From Moniliophthora roreri (taxonomy: Eukaryota > Basidiomycota > Agaricomycetes > Agaricales > Marasmiaceae), in NCBI GenBank assembly GCA_001466705.2, contig LATX02000078.1, positions 806,001 through 870,000 on the forward strand: DNA of 64,000 nucleotides. The letters are read 5' to 3'. Position 1 is the first letter of the stretch. Every line of letters starts with the position of its first letter. Shown here piece after piece: positions 56,701 through 64,000 of this stretch. Made by a program: the position numbers and the translations under genes. The notes beneath the pieces were generated by a model. The model saw only the letters and a list, made by a program, of their open reading frames with translations, was not told the DNA's origin and did not search any database.

Positions 56701-58907
56701 ATGTTTCAACGTTTCTCTCTTCTTTTACTTCTGAATGTTCTTGTGAGCGTAGGCGTTTTCGGTGCTGATCCTGCTGACGGGTTTGAATGGAGCAGTGTAA
56801 GGACTTTCCGTAATGCATGCGTTTATGACACGGTTCTGAAAATACACAGTTGGAACCGAGTACAAATCTTTCATGGGTGGACTGCTATTCCGGCTTCAAA
56901 TGTTCACGACTCCAAGTAAGTCCTGTGACCTTCCAACACTTAAACTCACATCACCGGAATGTAGGTTCCTCTTGACTATAAGAACGCTGAGAATGGAAAA
57001 TCTGCTATCATTGCTGTTATAAAATATCCTGCCACAGTCCAAGGCGATGGATACAGTGGCTCCATTCTCATCAATCCTGGCGGACCAGGTGGCAGTGGCG
57101 TCGATATGGCCCTAAGAAACGGAAAGCAACTTCAGTCTATCGTTGGTAGTAACTTTGACATTGTTGGTTTCGATCCACGGGGCATGTTCCGTATTCGCTT
57201 CAACGGGCACTGGATTCACCGTGATTCCACAGGCGTCTTCCGCTCAACTCCTAGAGTCACGATCTTCCAGTCCGATGAAGAAAGGATTCTTTGGCAGTCT
57301 CAAGAAACCTACGATTTGAACTCGACCTCAGAAGCGCTACCAGAAGCGTGGGCAAGATATCAAGTCTATGGACAGCTAGCTTTAAGTCGCGATAATGATA
57401 CCTTGAGTTTTATTTCCACGGACAATGTTGTGCGAGATATGTTGAAAATAGTCGAAGCGTCGGGTCAGGACAAGTTACAGTTCTGGGGTTTCTCGTGAGT
57501 CCCGTTCCAGGTTGTACTAGTTGTTTACGGAGCGTCGTTCTCCAGTTATGGAACCGTCTTGGGAGCTACGTTTGCTACAATATTCCCGGTATCTGCCATT
57601 AACGTGGAAAACATACAACATGATTGACATTTTTGCTAGGATCGCGTTGGCCGTGTAATCATCGATGGTAGGAATTCACATCTCGCCGGATATTCTCTCT
57701 CTCGCTAAGTACTACCTCCCAGGCTGCTTGGACATGGATAGTTACTTCAGAAGTATGTTTCGCAAGTATCTTTCTAACGTCGTTTCCAATCAGACGATCT
57801 TGGGAATCAGATTGTGGATTCCGACAAGGCTATGCAGACTTTCTTTGACGGTTGTCACGCTGCAGGCCCTGAGGCTTGCCCCTTTTATGCTTCCTCTCCC
57901 TCAGAGATTGCAGCAAACCTTGAAAAAATTTACGGCTCCCTTCGCCAGCAGCCGCTTCCTGTATTCGCTGGGGATTCTTATGGGGTTGTTACATACGATG
58001 CCCTCCGCAAGGTTGTAACGTCGGCATTGGGTGGCCCGGTTGGGCTATTCGTCCCGTTAGCTGCTGGGCTAGCTCAGCTTTCTGCAGGCAATGGAACCCT
58101 CATTCATCAGCTCTAGTATGTTTACCTAACATCCAGACCTTCTTCAATGCTCACTCAACGTCGATTATACAGCTCAACCTTGGTAGCGGATGATATCTCA
58201 ATTTCCGAAGCAATGATAGCAATCGAGTGCTCTGACGCGGATCCTCTTAATATGACCGCTTCAAATCTACGAGACTACATGGCGGGCATCAACTCCACTT
58301 TCAGCGGCACGGTCAGTGTCCAAATCATGACCCAGTGCGCGTATGTTGCTTTCCTCCCCCTGATAAGTGATGCACGGCTGAACCAGGCTTATAGTGGTTG
58401 GAAGGTCCACCCTGAAACCCGCTTTGTTGGTGTGATTATTGTCTCCGGTATATCGACAATATACTGACACTGTTTGAAGGACCTGTCGGGGCCAATACTA
58501 GCTTTCCTCTGCTTATCATCGGGAACACGGCAGACCCTATAACCCCGCTCGATGCGTAAGTATGCTTGATAAAGGCTCGTCGATCTCTACTGAGTTGAAT
58601 ACTCTCCAGTGCTAAGAAGAACAGTGCAGCTTTCCCCGGATCTGTTGTCCTTACTCAGGATGCTCCAGGAGCAGGCAGATTTCTCTTCTTCGTCGTTGAA
58701 AATGATGCTAATCAAGAACAACAGCACACCTCTCTGTCCGCTACTTCTAACTGCACTCATAGTGTAGTAGCCGCCTACTTCGCCAACGGAACTTTACCGG
58801 AAGAGGGAACTATCTGTCCCGTTGAGAGCGAGCTTTTCCCTAGCTCTAATGCCACCGAGTCTAGCCCGATGACGACTCGTTCGTTGAATCACATCGTCGA
58901 CATTTGA
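56701..58907 (+). CDS. TAP-like serine hydrolase (tripeptidyl aminopeptidase family)
   Basis: Secreted alpha/beta hydrolase, probably an exopeptidase. Signal peptide MFQRFSLLLLLNVLVSVGV; then LSWVDCYSGFKCSRLQVPLD, the oxyanion loop SILINPGGPGGSGVDMA, DIVGFDPRGVFRSTPRVTIF, the nucleophile elbow FWGFSYGTVLGATFATIFP (Ser in G-F-S-Y-G), FPLLIIGNTADPITPLDAA with the Asp, and QDAPGHTSLSATSNCT with the His. The family fit at 57182-57232 and 58671-58724 requires introns starting GC instead of GT; both are multiples of three, so unspliced reading stays open. The junction around 57668-57710 (after RVIIDG) could not be resolved and may hide an odd splice or a frameshift, so protein length is uncertain. 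Confidence 0.82.
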
Positions 58908-59585
58908 TATCAGTTCGCCGGTGAGAGCCTATCAAGAGTATTGTCAATGCCCATAATACTATTGATGGACGAGATATGCAAATTTTTGAGGATTGATTTT
59001 TACTGCCCTTCTATGTCGTCTTAGTTATTCACAGTTCAAGTGTACACAGTCGAAAACCGTTAACCTGAATTTTTTGAATTTTTGGGCGAAGGGATACCCT
59101 CGTCGGAGGAATCCCGACGTGAAAGACAGGAAGTGCAAATGGCCGCTCAAATCACCTGGTTTTTGCTCTCTTCCACACTGTACCCGGCCAAAAATTTAAA
59201 CGTAGACACCTTGATTGTATTCATTTAAGGCTATGAAGTCTCATCGAGGTTCTGCCAGTGCCTGAATTTGTTCCTTTCCACCCCCATTTACATACCTAGA
59301 GTCCTGAATACTAGAAAAAATTGGCGAATCCTACCTCGAAGCAGAGAACAGAATAATTCCACATTTTGCAACATATCCGCGTGCTTCGCATATTAGATTC
59401 ATCAATAGTACCTGTTTCCCAATAATTTATACACTGATCTAACGTTATACCCATTATCGAAGAACATGTGAAAGTGGCCGGTGACGGTAGCTCTAGATGC
59501 ATCTCTAGACCTCTCTAGACTTCCTATTCTCCCAAACTCAGGTGCTGCGAGTTCCTCATTGAGGATAAATTTAATCACGACATAT
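58908..59585. other. Intergenic region between convergent genes
   Basis: No gene seen. AT-rich with short CTCTAGA repeats near 59490-59520. Confidence 0.5.
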
Positions 59586-60661
59586 TCACACACATTTATA
59601 GTAAATGGCCGTAGGAAACTACAAAAATGTCAGAATTTCAGTACTACTACATGGGAGCAGAAAGCAGCGCCAGGAAGGCGTACCTTGCTTTTGTATCTAT
59701 GAGTAACAGCCACGCCGAGAACACCGCCTTTTATGGCGCTAGTACAGAGATGTTGGATGACTGCGTGGGTTGGAATCGGCAGACTCCGTTCATCGGGTCC
59801 AACATCTACGTCAACAGACACCGTAGCTACCCCTGGACGGGCACCCTTCCCAGAAGCCGAGAATCCTTGCTGAAAATCTAGTCTATTCGGAGCTTGAGCC
59901 GGCATGGAGTTTCTTCTAGCTGCATGTTTTTGCAGCGAAGGACTGATGACAGGTTTGTCTAGATATCTAGATAGCTCTGGAGGAAGAGGGACGCGTGGGA
60001 GTGTAATAGCAGTTTCTGTGGAGGTCTGCGTCTCTCGTTGTTCCCGCAGTGCGCAGGTCAGATATGCACGTTCCTCCCTCGCGGCCTCGATGAGCTCCAG
60101 CGGTATCTCGTTTGTCCATGTGGGACGATAAGATGATGTGGGCATTGAAGGTGGAGAGATTGGAGTGGGAGAGACTGGCGAGGTAGGCTGCGAGGCCCAA
60201 TCATGGTAAACGTCTTCAAATGAGTCTTCTTCGTCGCTACTGATTTCATCCCAAGACGAAGTGTCGCTACGTGTTGAAGATGTTACGATGCTGAGATCAG
60301 ATCTGACATGTCCTGGCTCATGTTTGTCGTCGAAAATCAGTTGAGTTGGGGAGGTCGAAGACCAGTCGTCGTCGCGGGGTATGGAATTAACGATATAATC
60401 ATCGCCGGCTGGTGTCGATGTACCAACCGCGACATAGTTCAGTGGTCGAGGATGGCGTTCCACGATGGAATGAGGGAAGTGGTGGAGTGATGTTAAGAGT
60501 AGAGCCAAGGCGAGCGATCTGGTAGAAGGGGAATCAAAATTGGTCCAAGTAACCACCTTGCGAGTCTTGAAGTTGAATGATAAAGAGTGTGGAAAGTGCG
60601 GATATAGCATTTGGACAGTATAAATATTTTTTGGGTGACATGACGCCTCTATTCGCACCAT
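59586..60661 (-). CDS. AMPKBI-domain protein (SNF1/AMPK beta-subunit-like)
   Basis: Two exons (intron 59619-59683) give 336 aa. The C-terminal half carries the beta-subunit interaction domain: EIPLELIEAAREERAYLTCA, VPLPPELSRYL, ERSLPIPTHAVIQHLCTSAI, GGVLGVAVTHRYKSK and, after the intron, FPTAIYYKCV, which copies the usual end of the family. The N-terminal part, with LYPHFPHSLSFNFKTRKVVT, a Leu-rich segment and an acidic Ser-rich linker (SSDEEDSFEDVYHDWASQPT), shows no glycogen-binding (CBM48) signature that I can see. It may be a regulatory scaffold of the SNF1 energy-sensing kinase, or a lineage-specific relative. Start at 60661; a later ATG (MLYPHF) is possible. Confidence 0.72.
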
Positions 60662-61913
60662 GCTCGATAGCTTCCTTTGGGTTCCTTGAAGGGCCCAGAA
60701 AGCCGCAAGCAATCTAAAATTTTAGTTTGAGTTCTGACAAGATGTCCCATCAAAAAAACACCGAATAGATGAAGAAGTAAGAGGTGCTGAACTGGTGAGC
60801 GTGTAATCAATGCAGGTGGAGTCGATGCAAGATATTTGGAGGGACGTGGAGATCGACGAGCCACAATTTCATGGAAAGAAGCAGAGAACACCACACAAAC
60901 ACTAGCAGTAGAAGACTTGTTCTCAGCCAAAGTTATTCTGAACAAACATGATAAAACTTACTCACATTAATACCAGCCGTTTCCACTGTATTTCCACCTT
61001 CAGCTCCCATATGTGTTCCTACCATTCGATATCTTCGAAGCACAGAAGACTGGAGCTGTGAATTCTTCTCAATGGGCCCTGGGGGATATGAGGTAAATGG
61101 TCGTAGAAGGAATTCCGTTTACTTGGGCTTGGGTACGCAGACATTGTGGTCGATAGCGTCAAAGCTGACGGCGACACAGTTGGTTGATGGCGGCATATAT
61201 CGGCCAAAGCCCCTTGTCTCCTACCGTTACGTCCAAGAGTCTCAAATTGCTATGTAATTCCTTCGCCAAATTTCTGGAGAGAAACGCCTGATTGGAAAGA
61301 TGATTCTCGCGCCAATGTTCACGCGACAAAACTTGGTTATTCAAGTTCGTAACTGGCGAAACTAATCTGATGGCAGTAAGGCGCTGCTGCCTAACTGTTG
61401 GTGGAAATGTACGTGCCTAGTCCTGTTTCTTTTGGCAAGCCTAATCAAGAGCCATGTTCTTCCACGCGTCTTCATACTTCAGGACTTCAATGGTAGATCA
61501 TATACTTCTACCTTTGAAGAACTGCGTGGAAGGAACGCCAATCCTCCACTTTTTATACTGACGTTTTCGCATGGCATTCCCTGGGGCCATAGCAATCTTA
61601 CCGAGGATGTCCCATCTGGTAGATATTCGCCTGAATGTACTGGCAGCCCCGATCTGACCCATGTACAGTGACTCCAGTGACGTCTCATGCTCTCGTTCTC
61701 TAGGTAATCGAAATCAGCTCTACTTCTCAAGTTCCCTGTCACAATCAGCCGCGCCACTATCTGCGGTGGCAACATTCTTGACGTACAGATGGCCGTCCAG
61801 CAAGCCCCTTTTCCCTTTTGCTACCCAAGAAATCTTAATCGGCTCGCGGAATTCTTCGTGTTGCACTCATATTTAAGTCTTACTCCAGGTGCCTATACCG
61901 CTCCCAAACGGTC
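60662..61913. other. Intergenic region
   Basis: Open frames on both strands around 61432-61876 lack motifs and clear splice structure. Not annotated as genes. Confidence 0.4.
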
Positions 61914-62419
61914 ATGAACGAGCAACAAAATTCTTCCGCCCCAGTGAATGTGAATCAACCCTTTCCCTTCACAGTTCACACCACTTTCCGACTGACTTGA
62001 TGTTGTGTAGTGTCATCGTGGTATTGATTCAGAGGCGGGCCATAATCCCACTACATGTTGTGATTGCGGGGAAAAGGTGAGCTATACGGTGTACTGGTAT
62101 CATGCTCCTTCTCCCTCTTATGTACTTTATCGCAGGGTCATATTAGTGAATGGTGTCCCAAACCGCGGGTGTGTAGCTCCTGTGGATCTGAAGAGTGAGT
62201 AGGCGGCTACCTCGTCAGAAAGAAGATCAGCTTATCTTCTGTAGTCACGTCGCAACTGACTGTGATAAATGGGACCTTACATCAGAGAGAATTGAAGAGA
62301 TGATCAAATTTTTCCAACAAGCGGTGAGAGAGTTTGGCGAATCCGAGGAACCTGACTTATTTGGTTTATCCCTGCAGCGAACTACCCATCATCCGACAGG
62401 ACTGCATCGACTCCGGTGA
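61914..62419 (+). CDS. Small protein with tandem CCHC zinc knuckles
   Basis: Two zinc knuckles are rebuilt by splicing: CCDCGEKGHISEWC, joined over the GTGAGC..CGCAG intron near 62075-62135, and CSSCGSEDHVATDC, joined over the GTGAGT..GTAG intron near 62195-62250. Both fit C-x2-C-x4-H-x4-C exactly. Next comes LTSERIEEMIKFFQQA, a helical end. The start is uncertain: ATG 61914 gives MNEQQNSSAPVNVNQPFPFT, but I could not fix the join to the first knuckle. Zinc knuckles bind RNA or single-stranded nucleic acid; no retroelement gag or polymerase surrounds it, so a small cellular gene is more likely. Confidence 0.5.
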
Positions 62420-63436
62420 CAGCGCTGCTTGGTGTAGTTTCTACCCTTTAGCCCCTTTCGGTCTATTTATGTCAAACCTAGCAGCTAGAATGTATATGAT
62501 TGACACCATTGCACTGGCAACTCAGGCTTGCCATATACCATATGAACCATATGAACCATGGGGCGTCCCGCGGCCGTCGTCTCAATGAATGGGGCACAAA
62601 TCCGCAATCACATAATAAAATCTTTTTTTTTTCATTCGTTCGCATTAGGCGGTCCGCGCGCGCCGCAAACTGCAGAGGGATAAATTCGAGCTTTTCATCT
62701 TGTTTTCATCGCTACGTCCCGATCAACACGACAGGCACATGCTACACTATATATGTTGAACAACAGATGCAATATGACCCATGATAAATTCTGTGTCGTT
62801 CAGTCAACATTTTTACGTCCTTGGTTCACTAGGTACTGAGAGAAGCGAGTGTTTCTATAGCATTTTCACTTGAGCGGCGGAATTTCGTCTCTCCCGGAAA
62901 ATATATCAAGTGACTGCGGCGCCTACAATCTTTGACTGGTGGCAACCGCAGCAAGAACGCAGGCACTGTGCGACGTACGGACAGCAGAGTAGAGCGCTAG
63001 TTCGGCCAACCACTGCTCATCTTCTCAGAAGCTACTAGTTGGGCTCATGAATGAATCAGCGTTAGACTGAACGCCATGTATTGCTCTTTGAAGAGGCTGG
63101 ACATCTCTCAAACTGCTGCTTGAGCTGCTGAGCACTTCAGGCTCGGGGGAAAGTGTGGACCGTCGGTTCCGGTTTTCGATCACCATTCGATCATGATACC
63201 AGAGATCTGTTGATGCCGGTATAAAGATAGGCAATATACGGATAAGCTAATAGACTATATACAGAAATAGATAAGATTCGGTGAGCGAACTAATCGTAAC
63301 AAGCGACGGTGTCATTACGCAGGTACGCTTTTCAATTTCATGTACGTTCTTCCCTTCCTTGTTCTATCCACCACCACCACCACATTGAGCAGATCTCCGC
63401 CATATACTCCACCTTAATTTCGCTCTTTCTTCCTTC
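62420..63436. other. Intergenic region
   Basis: No gene supported. A minus-strand frame at 63025-63234 with a polyserine run (LSSSSSSLRDVQPLQ) could be the tail of an unseen gene. Confidence 0.4.
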
Positions 63437-64000
63437 ATGTCAGGATATCGCCCATACAAGGCGGCAGATTTGCACCGTAGCTCTGGACAAAGTTCCTCAG
63501 CGGGCTCTGGAAATGCCAGTACAAAATCTGGGCACTCAAGCTCATCAAAAGCAAACAAACGAATGCGGTGAGTATCTTTTCATCGTAACTGGTATGATAC
63601 TTATTCTCAATGTCATCTTTCTTTCAAAAGAGGCGAGATAGCTTGTGCTGAGTGCCGGTTGGTCTCTGACTTACTTGTGGTGTGTCAGCGAACTGAGTTG
63701 TGCTGAGTACAGACGGTTAAAAATTCGATGCGATCGCATAGTGCCCTGCACAACATGCGTCAAGCGTGGATGTGCAGCTTTGTGTCCAAATGGTGTGTGT
63801 GTGAATGGGGTAATGAAAGATGACACAACTCATCTAAGAGAATCACAGGTACAATTCCTCCAGGACAGAGCAGTCGGTACGTGGGATATCGTAAATTGTG
63901 GTTGGAGCCCCGCACTGATACCCAACTTTCTCACGTAGATTTGTCCTTGCTGCAACAGAGCACTTGGAGTTGGAGCTGGCAAAACTTGAAGCTCGTCGAC
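63437..64000 (+). CDS. Zn2Cys6 transcription factor, 5' part (cut by window end)
   Basis: DNA-binding N terminus of a fungal binuclear zinc-cluster activator. Five exon pieces join in phase: MSGYRPYKAADLHRSSGQSS with a Ser-rich stretch, KANKRMRGEIACAECRRLKI, then RCDRIVPCTTCVKRGCAALC, PNGTIPPGQSSRFVLAATEH and LELELAKLEARR at the edge. The six Cys are spaced C-x2-C-x6-C-x5-C-x2-C-x8-C, and RGEIxCAECRRLK and RFVLAATEHL mark the XlnR-like Agaricomycete group. Introns: 63568 to about 63630, one ending before CGGTTA near 63715, and two more before 63940. The rest lies beyond the window. Target genes unknown. Confidence 0.85.

Noticed and set aside
61432..61876. Overlapping open frames on both strands
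   Set aside because: Neither strand shows motifs or a consistent exon chain.
1..64000. CRISPR arrays, operons, rRNA genes or a secondary-metabolite cluster
   Set aside because: No spaced direct repeats, no rRNA-like blocks, and no synthase or NRPS genes beside the siderophore monooxygenase; the genome is eukaryotic.

Overview
The window is nuclear DNA from a basidiomycete fungus, most likely an Agaricomycete. The evidence is many genes split by 45-60 nt GT..AG introns, an NLR-like NACHT gene and F-box paralogs of the Agaricomycete kind, a copper-fist regulator, a polyporopepsin-type aspartic protease and small serine/proline-rich hypothetical proteins. I rebuilt exon joins by hand from splice signals, reading phase and family motifs. 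For about half of the genes I checked that exon lengths sum to whole codons; the others are noted as not resolved base by base.

Layout. 0.9-2.4 kb: PA-TM-RING ubiquitin ligase. 3.1-3.6 kb: small secreted FPPFPSG-repeat protein. 4.1-9.8 kb: two divergent, paralogous, membrane-anchored pepsin-like proteases. 10.3-12.5 kb: decayed F-box gene whose intact inverted paralog lies at 37-39 kb. 12.8-14.8 kb: copper-fist transcription factor. 15.2-16.3 kb: hypothetical protein. 18-20.1 kb: 7-TM rhodopsin-like protein. 20.3-21.4 kb: NAD(P)HX epimerase. 22.2-23.4 kb: secreted FMN-dependent 2-hydroxyacid dehydrogenase. 24.0-24.5 kb: Tourist-like MITE. 25.1-28.8 kb: AVL9-type DENN protein. 29.0-29.8 kb: secreted hypothetical. 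30.5-32.9 kb: NACHT NTPase. 33.6-34.7 kb: possible LRR/F-box-like gene or remnant. 35.8-36.9 kb: multi-pass membrane protein. 39.0-39.2 kb: foldback element. 39.9-41.8 kb: polyporopepsin-like protease. 43.0-44.6 kb: dead zinc-cluster factor. 44.8-47.6 kb: hypothetical gene and BTB protein. 47.8-49.1 kb: aldo-keto reductase. 49.9-51.7 kb: ornithine N5-monooxygenase. 52.3-55.5 kb: ribonucleotide reductase large subunit. 56.4-56.6 kb: minisatellite. 56.7-58.9 kb: TAP-like serine hydrolase. 59.6-60.7 kb: AMPKBI-domain protein. 61.9-62.4 kb: CCHC zinc-knuckle protein. 63.4 kb to the end: start of a Zn2Cys6 factor.

This is mostly an ordinary chromosome segment, not one gene cluster. Functional links are local: the siderophore gene carries two exact fungal iron-GATA motifs, the RNR gene has cell-cycle-type promoter motifs, and three aspartic proteases plus a TAP hydrolase point to a strong proteolytic repertoire. 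I found no defined new multi-gene system. The most unusual observations are a 4-nt micro-exon in RNR1, two probable GC-AG introns in one hydrolase gene, a copper regulator whose start codon is cut off by an intron, the iron-box pair and a TTA-flanked MITE.
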